A stretch of DNA of 45,265 bases from Akkermansia muciniphila (GTDB lineage Bacteria > Verrucomicrobiota > Verrucomicrobiia > Verrucomicrobiales > Akkermansiaceae): NCBI GenBank assembly GCA_945860285.1, contig CAMAQB010000016.1:1-45265 (forward strand), read 5' to 3'. Shown here piece after piece: positions 26,301-33,149 of the stretch. A program made the translations under genes and the position numbers. The notes below the pieces were generated by a model, which made no database searches, had not been told where the DNA came from, and was given only the letters and a program-made list of their open reading frames with translations. How positions within the stretch are numbered: the first letter of the stretch is position 1; each line of letters begins with the position of its first letter.

Positions 26301-26818
26301 TCAAGAACCTCACCGCTTCGCTGCCGCTCAGCAAATTGACAATCCCCTCGGGCAATGTCATCCTCACTCCCGCATCGGGGCTGGACCCCGTGCTCGATAT
26401 CCGCGGCACTTCGCGCATTTCCAATTATGATGTCAACATCTACGTCTACGGAGCGGTTTCCGCTCCGAAAATGCTGCTGACCTCGGAACCGCCGTTGCCG
26501 GAAAATGAAATCATGACCTTGCTGGCGACCGGGACGACCACCGAGGGATTGAGCGATGGAGCGACGGCGCAGAACAAAGGCACGCAGTTGTTGGTCGAGG
26601 AGTTACGACGCGGTCGACTGCCGATGGGCAAACGCCTGATGCCGCTGTTGTCGTTGCTGGATGATGTCGAGTTGGCGGTGGGCGAGCCCGACCCGTATAG
26701 CGGCAAGAAACGCGCTTCGGCAACGATTCCGGTTCGCTCCCACTATTTTCTCTATGGCGGCGTGGATGGCGAGGGGCAAACCCGCAGCCTTTTGATGTAT
26801 GAATTGAGATTCCGATGA
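23309..26818 (+). CDS. tamB: TamB-like translocation and assembly module protein
   Basis: A 1169-residue inner-membrane-anchored, beta-rich periplasmic protein that works with TamA in outer-membrane assembly and lipid transport. The start appears to be TTG 23309; the nearby ATG at 23287 is in another frame. The N-terminal anchor (about 17-40, VLRVLVVLALTLVAFAVWL) is followed by AsmA/DUF490-style repeats. The C-terminal TamB domain is recognisable: TASLPLSKLTIPSGNVILTP, LDIRGTSRISNYDVNIYVYG and LLTSEPPLPENEIMTLLATG. An Ala/Lys-rich insertion (TKAKAKAEPF) lies near residue 133. It overlaps tamA by four bases (ATGA). Confidence 0.9.
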   Translation: MSQEQNIPPATPRKCRRVLRVLVVLALTLVAFAVWLNGPGMRWLLPKIAAHFLQKQGMVVTFEAQGTLVGGLSLHRFDMSGGPVVRLRIEGIRPYYDWRELIGGKARGIQIHDVVLDLDLDQSFPAAPDAKTKAKAKAEPFDIAKLVEMIRNQREKVSGHDVGISLKSIHVHHSGKPLVEVGPTELRHAHDQSTWNLSVGEIVLSGDRKFPVQQNVLDWRPDEIALDHLGLSADMGISGLVLTTPSDLRASLRANLQVMDSRFELSTSPDVESLEVRLAEGALDFTRLAELLGAELPVQGRLDECVVQLTPRNLPIHGRVEPAVTADGSVSLRLTNMAYRDQRMDECVVNLKKSANLADLSVRTQAWGASQSLVSQVVWDRDPATPDDLKNLNVRYDLQVPRFQPMLLALRPLMKLTVEEELPLPPESALSAKGDLRLQGEKIGPLHLDLALKAADPAIAPFSLVASMADVSSANVELQHPGIAAKGTYDLENKSYQASADLTDFSPQSLSPWLDWMGVKMPAGIKASLQWQGRGVPGDGLHQGGATIQSLVMKREGSADIAAKGQTAYEWPQSVDLSGFSVKSGTQEANLDASFAGHDLYVSRLTLTDSGKTLVHGKALIPIPEKMSGAGDFLTQRETLDVSLQSVELPLETFNKWLPKDKPLPVSGKTKLDLQITGSPAAPVISGDFYVKDVKSPSQSKLPPVDLVLNLVTADQSLQVSGQLLTSRTSPVTVKASLPFRPQQWAEQPESMWEEKISADVVIPRFELIRFKDLLQELKELNGVLEGAVTVKGTLKSPDIRGRLDLTKLSMVLPNEKIPPIRNGGVRLTFADRAVKLESLGAQLAGGELKASGIMRLPEQGDPALDFTIRGTALPLWRDAAVIARANADIRVAGPWKTALVSGAVRIVDSLVYKDFDLIPIGKPFTLPQAASLPALDSSVAAKATQLPDPFGNWRIDVTLKTEDPFLIRGNLARGSVTADARVTGTLGSPQPLGKAVIKNLTASLPLSKLTIPSGNVILTPASGLDPVLDIRGTSRISNYDVNIYVYGAVSAPKMLLTSEPPLPENEIMTLLATGTTTEGLSDGATAQNKGTQLLVEELRRGRLPMGKRLMPLLSLLDDVELAVGEPDPYSGKKRASATIPVRSHYFLYGGVDGEGQTRSLLMYELRFR

Positions 26819-28806
26819 AGTCCATTCCCACACCGCTGCTGTTGTCCCTGAGCGCATGTCTCGCCGGTGCGGCGGAAATCCGCATCAGCGGCTTGCGCTC
26901 GATGAGCCGCAACGACGCGCTGGAAATTCTTGGCGATCGACTGGAGCTGATCAAGAAAAAGCCCGCCAATTCCTCGCGTGCCGCCGATGCCGCATTCATG
27001 CTGGAAAGTTTGATGCACTTGCAGGGCTATGCCAATGCCTCTGTCAGCGGCACGGCCGAAAGCGGGTCGGTCATTCATCTGCAGGTAACCGAGGGTTCGC
27101 GCCAGTATTTCGGGGTGATCAGCATCGAGGGTGTCGAAGGCAAGGATTTGAAGAAGATGACGCGGCTGTTCACCAGTACGGCCGAAAAGCGACTTGTGGC
27201 TTTCGCCCGCGATGTGCCGTTTTTGGAATCGGATGTCGCCACGGGACTGTCGTATCTCCAGCAGGAATGGCAGTCGCGGGGTTACTGGGCTGCCAGCGCA
27301 ACCGAGCGGAAACGATCATCTCCTGATTCAAACAGCAAGGTGGATTTTTTCGTTTCACTGAACACGGGGGAATTGCATTACCTGAGCGCACCGGTGATTA
27401 CGGGCAGTGCGGCGAACAAACGAAGCGAACTCGATCAAACGCTAAACCGGTTTGCAGGACTGCCGGCGACGACCGCCAACATCAATCAAATGCGCAGCGA
27501 AGTCGAGAAGCTGTATCGCAGCGCGGGTTACTCTGATGTCGCAATCCGGCTGGGCGGCGAACCGCGGCAGGGAAAGTTCGTTCCGCAAATTTCAGTGCAG
27601 GTCGGTGAGCGCCACCGTCTTAACAAACTCACGGTGGAAGGGTTGCGGAAAACCAAGGAGTCGCGGGTGTTGAACCGCTTCCGCGGCATGGAGGGGCAGT
27701 ACTACGATGCCACCCGCGCTGACAAAGAACTGCGCAAGCTCCTCAACACCGGTGCCTTCCAATCACTGGGTCTTGAGATGAACCAAAGTCCGGACCAGCC
27801 GAACATCGATGCCACCCTGCACGCGGTCGAGGGCAAGGCACGCAGCTTCTCCAGTTATGCCGGCTTGGAATCCTACGAAGGACCGGTCCTCGGGGTGGGC
27901 TATGGCCACCGCAATCTCTTCGGCAATCTCTGGAACTTCAGCGGTGGCCTTGAAATCACCGGACGCGGCATTTTGTTCGACACCCGCATTGTCGACCCTT
28001 GGTTTCTCGAATCCGACATCCGCGCCGGGGCCCGCTTCTTCGCGGTCAGCCGCGACCTCGATGTCTATCAGAAATTCGAGTCCGGATTTTCGTTCGATCT
28101 GTCCTGGGAGCTTTCGGAACACACCAACCTGCTGCTTTTCGTCGCTTCCTCCTATGTTGGAATTTCCAATGCTTCGATCGATGATGCCGACCTCGGTCCC
28201 AAGGATTACAACTACAACCGCGCGCGCCTGACCTGGACTCATGATCGGAGGAACAACAAGGTCACACCTTCCGACGGTTGGATTGTCGATGCGGTCGGGG
28301 AGTTGGGTACTGTGCTGGCTTCGGAGAGTTCCTCCTACGTGAAATGGGAGATGCGCGGCAGTTGGTATGTTCCGGTGAAGGAAACGAATCACGTGGCTCT
28401 GGGCTTGCGCACCGGGTTGACCGTGCCCGCCACAACTGCGGAATTGCCCATCGACCTGCGCTATTTCCTCGGCGGCCCGAACACCGTGAGAAGTTTTCCC
28501 GAGCGTGATCTGGGTCCGCGAAATGCTTCGGGTGTCAACCGCGGCGGCGAAGCCTACTGGATCGCCAACGCCGAATACGTGCATCAGGTCGCCGGGGCGT
28601 TCAAGGCGGTGGCTTTCACGGATGCGGGTACGCTGAGCGAGGATTTGTCATCGTTCGCCAGCTCGTCGGTCGATGTCGCGGTCGGTCTCGGCGTGCGCCT
28701 GGATCTTCCGATCGGTCCGGTGCGCCTGGAATACGGCCACAATCTCACACCCGATGTGGGCGAACCTTCCGGCGCGTTTCATTTCGCCATCGGTGTGGCG
28801 TACTAA
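26815..28806 (+). CDS. tamA: TamA/BamA-family outer-membrane protein (Omp85)
   Basis: 663 residues. A short signal peptide (about 1-19, PLLLSLSACLAGAAE) precedes several POTRA-like repeats (about 20-340, for example VTEGSRQYFGVISIEGVEGK, GERHRLNKLTVEGLRKTKES and EGQYYDATRADKELRKLLNT). A 16-stranded Omp85 barrel region follows. The barrel has the conserved strand motif GVGYGHRNLFGNLW, the L6-type RYFLGGPNTVRSFPERDLGP (VRGF/Y equivalent) and a C-terminal strand ending FHFAIGVAY. Direct coupling to tamB identifies it as the TamA partner rather than BamA. Confidence 0.9.
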   Translation: MKSIPTPLLLSLSACLAGAAEIRISGLRSMSRNDALEILGDRLELIKKKPANSSRAADAAFMLESLMHLQGYANASVSGTAESGSVIHLQVTEGSRQYFGVISIEGVEGKDLKKMTRLFTSTAEKRLVAFARDVPFLESDVATGLSYLQQEWQSRGYWAASATERKRSSPDSNSKVDFFVSLNTGELHYLSAPVITGSAANKRSELDQTLNRFAGLPATTANINQMRSEVEKLYRSAGYSDVAIRLGGEPRQGKFVPQISVQVGERHRLNKLTVEGLRKTKESRVLNRFRGMEGQYYDATRADKELRKLLNTGAFQSLGLEMNQSPDQPNIDATLHAVEGKARSFSSYAGLESYEGPVLGVGYGHRNLFGNLWNFSGGLEITGRGILFDTRIVDPWFLESDIRAGARFFAVSRDLDVYQKFESGFSFDLSWELSEHTNLLLFVASSYVGISNASIDDADLGPKDYNYNRARLTWTHDRRNNKVTPSDGWIVDAVGELGTVLASESSSYVKWEMRGSWYVPVKETNHVALGLRTGLTVPATTAELPIDLRYFLGGPNTVRSFPERDLGPRNASGVNRGGEAYWIANAEYVHQVAGAFKAVAFTDAGTLSEDLSSFASSSVDVAVGLGVRLDLPIGPVRLEYGHNLTPDVGEPSGAFHFAIGVAY

Positions 28807-28829
28807 CGAAGCTATGCGAACATCGTCGC

Positions 28830-29960
28830 TCAGTCGGTGTCGCCATCGTCGCCGTGACGCAGCAATCCCAAGTGGTCCGCCTCGAGCTGGATGCGGTCGT
28901 TCAGATTCCTCGCCTTGACCCGGTGGTCGCGTTTGGCCCGACGCTCGGTGTTGATCTGGCGTTTTTTCTGCCGCCGCCGCAGTTTTTCGATTTCTTCATC
29001 GAGCCGCAGGAAGCTTTCGATGCGCCCGGGATCGAGGCTGCCATCTTCCACAGCGGCGCGAATGGCGCATCCGGCATCGATGCTGTGTTTGCAGTCGTGA
29101 AATCGGCACTGCGCCGCGAGGGTTTCCAGATCGGCGAAACTTTCCTTCAAGGTCTGCTCGTCGGTCCACATCTGGATCTCGCGCATCCCCGGGTTGTCGA
29201 TGATCATGCCGCGCTTTGGCAACGGCACCAGCTCGCGCGATGTGGTGGTGTGCCGGCCTTTGCCCGTTACCTCGTTCACCTCGTCGGTCCACTGCCATTC
29301 CTCGCCGTAGAGCTGGTTTACCAGGGTCGATTTGCCGACACCGCTGGAGCCGACGATGCACATGGTGGTGCCCTTTTTCAGATGGGACAACAGGGTTTTC
29401 AGTCCGCTGTTGTGCAGCGCGCTGGTGACGTGGATCGCGGCCCCGGGACTGAGTTGTTGCAGGATCTCCGCAGCCTCCTGATTTTTCTTTTTGGAATAAA
29501 GGTCGGCTTTGTTGAGCAACACCACCGGCTGCGCGCCCGACCGCTGGATCAGCGTGAAGTAGCGCTCCATGCGCCGTGGATTGAAATCCTCGCCGGCATC
29601 GGTGACCACCGCGACGATGTCGACATTGGCTCCGATCACTTGTTCCTCGCTGCTTTTCCCTGGCATTTTGCGCGAGAAACAAGACTGCCGCGGCAGGCGG
29701 GCGCGAATGACGTTTTCCTCGTTCTCGCCACCGAGTTTCACCGCCACCCAGTCGCCCACGGCGGGAAGTTCGGCATCGCTGGCGGCATCGTGCCAGACTT
29801 TGCCCGAGAGCACGACATCGATTTCCTCGCCGCCGTTCAGAAACGCTCCGTAGTTGATCGGACTCTCGCGGATCAAGCGTGCAGGCACCCATTCCTTTGC
29901 GGCAAGCTCCGCAAAGGAATTGGCGAAAAATGAATTCCACCCGAGGTCGGCCAGCGTCAC
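28830..29960 (-). CDS. rsgA: Small ribosomal subunit biogenesis GTPase RsgA
   Basis: A circularly permuted GTPase that checks late 30S maturation. 376 residues. The N-terminal OB-fold region (about 40-110, with GDWVAVKL) precedes the permuted G domain: G4 NKAD at 150-153, G5 TSAL at about 179, G1 GSSGVGKST at 204-212, and G3 DNPGMRE at about 259. The zinc-binding region contains CRFHDCKHSIDAGC at about 287-300. The C-terminal basic tail (LRRRQKKRQINTERRAKRDH) resembles that of many homologues. It is convergent with tamA, 23 bp apart. Confidence 0.95.
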   Translation of the reverse strand: MTLADLGWNSFFANSFAELAAKEWVPARLIRESPINYGAFLNGGEEIDVVLSGKVWHDAASDAELPAVGDWVAVKLGGENEENVIRARLPRQSCFSRKMPGKSSEEQVIGANVDIVAVVTDAGEDFNPRRMERYFTLIQRSGAQPVVLLNKADLYSKKKNQEAAEILQQLSPGAAIHVTSALHNSGLKTLLSHLKKGTTMCIVGSSGVGKSTLVNQLYGEEWQWTDEVNEVTGKGRHTTTSRELVPLPKRGMIIDNPGMREIQMWTDEQTLKESFADLETLAAQCRFHDCKHSIDAGCAIRAAVEDGSLDPGRIESFLRLDEEIEKLRRRQKKRQINTERRAKRDHRVKARNLNDRIQLEADHLGLLRHGDDGDTD

Positions 29961-30015
29961 TGTGCGGATCGTAGGGGATTCATCGCGGCGGGGAAATGTT
30001 TTCTATGCCCCTGCC

Positions 30016-30840
30016 TCAATCGGCGCATTCCAACCGCACTTTGTAGGCCTCCTGCACCGGAAGCCCGAGACGACGCCGTGTGTAGAGTTCCATCGCCTTG
30101 CGCACGCGCACGGTCATCACACCGTTGGTCATGCCGTAATCGAGCCGGATCGCATCCTGCGCCTCTTTTTCCAAGTCGCGATGCGGACGGATTTTCAAAT
30201 TCACGAAAGTCTCCCAATCGACATCGCGCGGTGGTTCGGTCTCGCTCGCCGCCGGCCAGCGACAGTCTTCGATCCTGCCCAGCACGAAATCCCGCCACTG
30301 CTCGTTCTCCACATCCCAGGCCCGCACGTGCCAGCGGTCGCCATCCCATCCAAAGGCGCGCGGCAGAATCTCCCGCCATTTTTTCGACGCGCTGTGTACC
30401 GACAGGTAACGGATTTTCATGCTGTGCTTTTGCGCCACCGCCAGATAAACCATGCGGGCCACTTGCTCCTTGACCGTCCGTCGTGGCGGCATCACTCCAT
30501 CGACCACTGCCGCACTCAGCTCGCCGCTGCCACCTTCCAACGAGCGGCGCGTCTGCTTGCCACCGGGCAACAACGCCATGCCTTCGTCGAATTGCGGCTG
30601 ATGCAGCTTGCAGGCAAAACTCTCCCCAGCTTCGTAGCGCTTGCGCGCGGTATGATAGGTAATGCCCGTACTGTTCAGGTCCAAGTACTTTTGCAGGTCT
30701 CCCGATGCCTGTGCGGAAGAGATGCTGAAGCAGTCGGTAAGATCCGTGCGACGAATCCAACCGCGCCACCACAATAACACTTCGATCATGCGCAGACGTT
30801 CCCTAGCGGCCCAGTTTTCTTCACTTGTATAGTTTCCCAT
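30016..30840 (-). CDS. WYL-domain transcriptional regulator, CapW/BrxR-like
   Basis: 274 residues in the three-part layout of CapW/BrxR regulators. A winged helix-turn-helix lies at about 10-75 (IEVLLWWRGWIRRTDLTDCF then SISSAQASGDLQKYLDL). A WYL domain spans about 135-205 (MKIRYLSVHSASKKWREILP, DRWHVRAWDVENEQWRDFVL). A WCX-like C-terminal dimerisation segment follows (IRLDYGMTNGVMTVRVRKAM). Known CapW/BrxR proteins are homodimeric repressors of anti-phage systems such as CBASS and BREX, relieved by a nucleic-acid or nucleotide ligand. It is divergent from the vWA gene across 186 AT-rich bases. The controlled genes are inferred to be vWA and those after it. Confidence 0.85.
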   Translation of the reverse strand: MGNYTSEENWAARERLRMIEVLLWWRGWIRRTDLTDCFSISSAQASGDLQKYLDLNSTGITYHTARKRYEAGESFACKLHQPQFDEGMALLPGGKQTRRSLEGGSGELSAAVVDGVMPPRRTVKEQVARMVYLAVAQKHSMKIRYLSVHSASKKWREILPRAFGWDGDRWHVRAWDVENEQWRDFVLGRIEDCRWPAASETEPPRDVDWETFVNLKIRPHRDLEKEAQDAIRLDYGMTNGVMTVRVRKAMELYTRRRLGLPVQEAYKVRLECAD

Positions 30841-30944
30841 GGTTTCTCTCTTTGTTTGGATGCGGGGACTGAATTACAATGGAATTTCGTGCTTGTAAAC
30901 TTGTATTTTTTTCTTATATGTCTATTTTTATTATTGACTTGTGA
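30823..30944. promoter_or_regulatory. Divergent promoter region with repeated ACTTGTA motifs
   Basis: The AT-rich spacer between the WYL regulator and the vWA gene carries ACTTGTAT at 30823-30830 (over the first codons of the regulator gene) and 30899-30906. Related copies are CTTGTAAA at 30892-30899 and ACTTGTGA at 30937-30944. A weak promoter reading right is TTGTAA (30893-30898), 16 bases, TATATG (30915-30920), which would place the motif copies over the promoter. This is consistent with operator sites for the WYL protein, but binding is inference. Confidence 0.4.
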
Positions 30945-31026
30945 TTTTTATTAATGCATTTTCCAGTCGCGCGGGATCGAAAGTTCTCATCCCGCAACCA
31001 ACAAGCAAACGCAAAGCACCAATCCT

Positions 31027-31707
31027 ATGAAAACAGAAATCGCCTTCATCCTCGACCGTTCGGGCTCCATGAGTTCGATGACCCATGCCGCCATCGCCGG
31101 ATTCAATGAGTTCCTCACGGCCCAACAAAACACCATGGACGATCACGGTCAGCCGCTCGCCGGAACCTTTTCGCTGGTCCTGTTCGATCACGAATACCTG
31201 CCGATCTACGACCGCATTCCGCTCGCCGAGGCAAAAGCGCTGACGACCGGCACCTACGAGCCCCGCGGCAATACCGCATTGCTCGATGCCATCGGCCGCA
31301 CGATCGATGATCTCGGCCAAAAGCTTGCAGCCACAGCAGAGGCCGAACGCCCCGCGAAAGTGATTGTCGCGATCCTGACCGATGGCGCGGAAAACAGCTC
31401 GCGCCGTTTCACCATCCATGACATCAGCCAGCGCATCTCCCACCAGAGCGAAGCCTACCAGTGGGAATTCCTGTTCCTCGGAGCCAACCAGGATGCCATT
31501 GCCACCGCCGCGCACATGGGCATTTCACCCCAATACGCCGCCACCTTCGGCGCCGATGATGCCGATATGCACGCCGTCCAGGAAGCCGTGGCCGGCAAAG
31601 TCTCCGCCATGCGGAAATCAGCTGCGGGCGTGGTACTAGCCGACGTGGAACAAGAAACCTTGAAGGAAACCATGCACGCAACAGTGGAAAAATCGCGGAA
31701 AAAATAA
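31027..31707 (+). CDS. von Willebrand factor A domain protein
   Basis: 226 residues, almost all one vWA fold. The metal-ion-dependent adhesion site is complete: DRSGS at residues 10-14, Thr83 in EPRGNTALLDAIG, and Asp119 in VAILTDGAENSS. No signal peptide or membrane segment, so it is cytosolic. Such single-domain vWA proteins often act as scaffolds or adaptors for ATPases or nucleases, but none adjoins it here. It is the first gene after the divergent CapW/BrxR-like regulator and is probably its target. A six-base-pair hairpin (31754-31771) lies between it and the repeat-protein gene. Confidence 0.88.
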   Translation: MKTEIAFILDRSGSMSSMTHAAIAGFNEFLTAQQNTMDDHGQPLAGTFSLVLFDHEYLPIYDRIPLAEAKALTTGTYEPRGNTALLDAIGRTIDDLGQKLAATAEAERPAKVIVAILTDGAENSSRRFTIHDISQRISHQSEAYQWEFLFLGANQDAIATAAHMGISPQYAATFGADDADMHAVQEAVAGKVSAMRKSAAGVVLADVEQETLKETMHATVEKSRKK

Positions 31708-31801
31708 ACAGCGCGCTGCGATGCTGTGGCAGGCCGACGGCAAAATCTCCCTCATTTTATTGCTGTAAAATAATCCGGTTCTGCTAACTACCAAACATTC
31801 G

Positions 31802-32050
31802 ATGGAAATGGCACGAAACAACCTTCAGAAATCCCGCTTAAACCCCTGGTACGACCGCTTAAACCCCTGGTACGACCGCTTAAGCCCCTGGTACGACCGC
31901 TTAAATCCTTGGTACGACCGCTTAAACCCCTGGTACGACCGCTTAAACCCTTGGTACGACCGCTTAAGCCCCTGGTACGACCACTTAGGCCCTTGGTACG
32001 ACCACTTCGAGCCCCTCTCCCCCAAAACAGCAACCAAACAACCTAATTAA
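31802..32050 (+). CDS. Short heptapeptide-repeat protein (RLNPWYD)n, possible
   Basis: ATG 31802 (or 31808) opens an 82-residue frame. After MEMARNNLQKS it consists of eight copies of the heptapeptide RLNPWYD, with N to S or G changes at position 3 and one R to H. It ends HFEPLSPKTATKQPN. The repeats come from the 21-bp array listed next. Because 21 is a multiple of three, several frames on both strands are open, so openness alone is not evidence of coding. In favour of coding are a sensible start and stop between two co-directional genes and the invariant L, W, Y and D codons. Against it are no clear ribosome site and use of the rare TTA codon in every unit. Function unknown. Confidence 0.45.
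   Translation: MEMARNNLQKSRLNPWYDRLNPWYDRLSPWYDRLNPWYDRLNPWYDRLNPWYDRLSPWYDHLGPWYDHFEPLSPKTATKQPN
31835..32002. repeat. 21-bp direct tandem array, eight units
   Basis: Eight head-to-tail 21-bp units with no spacer, each starting CGCTTAA (CACTTAG in the last) and ending GGTACGAC. A ninth, decayed unit follows at 32003-32023. Units differ at only a few positions: A/G changes in the AAC codon and C/T at the end of the proline codon. The period equals two turns of B-DNA. The array ends 54 bp before the next gene's ATG. It is either the body of a repeat-protein gene or a protein-binding array in a leader. Confidence 0.95.
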
Positions 32051-32056
32051 AAAAAC

Positions 32057-32770
32057 ATGCAAAACGAATACGCAAATCGCCAAAACATGCACCTCACTGT
32101 CCTCAAGCTCCTTGATACCTCTGAGTATCAAAGCGCTTGGAAAGGCCAGAAGCCCACCGCGTTCACCACCCGCGCCGCCCAACTCGGCCCGATGGTCAAT
32201 GCGCTCACCGACTTGATCGCCGCCCAGCAAATTGCGACCACCGGCTATGCCGAGACCAAAGATCGCGAGGAAAAAGAGCTGGAAGACCTCGCCTTCGAGA
32301 TCAGCCAGACCCTGGTTGACTGTTATGAGGTAAACGGTCGCGAGGGCGATGCCGCCCAGATCGATCTCTCACTGAGCAGTTGGCAAGACTTCCGTGATAC
32401 GGAACTCATCGCCAAAGCCCGGGTCCTTCACAAGAAACTCACCGAGGCCCTCGCCAGCGATGCCGCCGCCCTCGCCGAACACGACCTCACCCCCGCCGAT
32501 GCCACCCTGCTCGCCAAGGAACTCGCCGATTTTGAACTGATCATAGCGGACCCCTCCGCCGCGATTTCCCGTCGGCGCGCGCTCACCGTCACCCTCCGGC
32601 CTAGGTTCCGGGAGGTCAGCGAGCTCCTCAAGAAGATGGACCGCCTCGTGCTGCGTTTCCGCAAAACCGAGCCCGGCACCGCCTTCGCCAACGCCTGGGC
32701 CGCCTCCCGCATCGTCCGCGACCTAGGCGGCTCCGCCCCCCAGCCACCCGCTCCAGCCCCCGGAGCCTGA
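32057..32770 (+). CDS. Hypothetical helical protein downstream of the repeat array
   Basis: 237 residues, ATG 32057, seven bases after the repeat frame's stop. The sequence is mostly amphipathic helix (RQNMHLTVLKLLDTSEYQSA, TGYAETKDREEKELEDLAFE, SRRRALTVTLRPRFREVSEL). It has a Pro/Ala-rich tail (APQPPAPAPGA), no membrane segment, no signal peptide and no enzymatic motif. I do not recognise the family. Ala/Leu/Asp/Glu richness suggests a structural or adaptor role. It ends the cassette that begins at the divergent WYL regulator, since a strong terminator hairpin follows 12 bases after the stop. Confidence 0.75.
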   Translation: MQNEYANRQNMHLTVLKLLDTSEYQSAWKGQKPTAFTTRAAQLGPMVNALTDLIAAQQIATTGYAETKDREEKELEDLAFEISQTLVDCYEVNGREGDAAQIDLSLSSWQDFRDTELIAKARVLHKKLTEALASDAAALAEHDLTPADATLLAKELADFELIIADPSAAISRRRALTVTLRPRFREVSELLKKMDRLVLRFRKTEPGTAFANAWAASRIVRDLGGSAPQPPAPAPGA

Positions 32771-32782
32771 TTCTATGACCCT

Positions 32783-32814
32783 CCCCGGCGCGCCTCACCC
32801 GCGCGCCGGGGTTT
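32783..32814 (+). terminator. Terminator hairpin closing the vWA cassette
   Basis: A perfect 11-bp stem pairs CCCCGGCGCGC (32783-32793) with GCGCGCCGGGG (32801-32811) around a 7-base loop, followed by TTT and then TTC. It lies 12 bases after the stop of the 237-residue protein. The short T-run makes it weaker than a textbook intrinsic terminator. Confidence 0.7.
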
Positions 32815-32866
32815 CCGTTCTTTATCATTGCGCATCTGACACCCTTCACTAGTGTCTTCTCATCTC

Positions 32867-33145
32867 ATGCCCGCCATACGCAAAGCCATTTCAGAAACCT
32901 CCACCGCCACCATCAGCTTTTTCCTCGCCAATGGTCCCGCCGTCGCGGAATCCTCCAACCAGTCCGGCGAAGGCGATCCCGCCCAGCGGGACCGCGCCCT
33001 CATCGAGGCCGATCTCGTGGACTGCATGGTCGCCCTCCCCGGCCAGCTCTTCTACAGCACGCAGATTCCCGCAGCCTATGGTTCAGTAGGGAAAATGAAA
33101 CCTCTGGTATATGTCGCGACGCGGCTGAACTCGAACTCGCCTTAG
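32867..33145 (+). pseudogene. hsdM fragment (internal piece of a type I methyltransferase)
   Basis: A short frame from ATG 32867 (an in-frame GTG at 32852 is also possible) contains [20 protein letters not shown] and then [20 protein letters not shown] and STQIPA. This matches the conserved block after the catalytic NPPF motif in HsdM-type N6-adenine methyltransferases ('[20 protein letters not shown]', '[20 protein letters not shown]'). Neither the SAM-binding motif nor NPPF is present, and after QIPA the sequence diverges ([18 protein letters not shown]). It is a remnant of an hsdM different from the complete one at 36520. A matching C-terminal piece lies about 10.5 kb away at 43613-43927. 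Confidence 0.8.
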
Positions 33146-33149
33146 CCGC

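Noticed and set aside
31835-32023. Possible CRISPR array
   Set aside because: Units are 21 bp with no spacers; every base is part of the repeat. It is a tandem array, not repeat-spacer.
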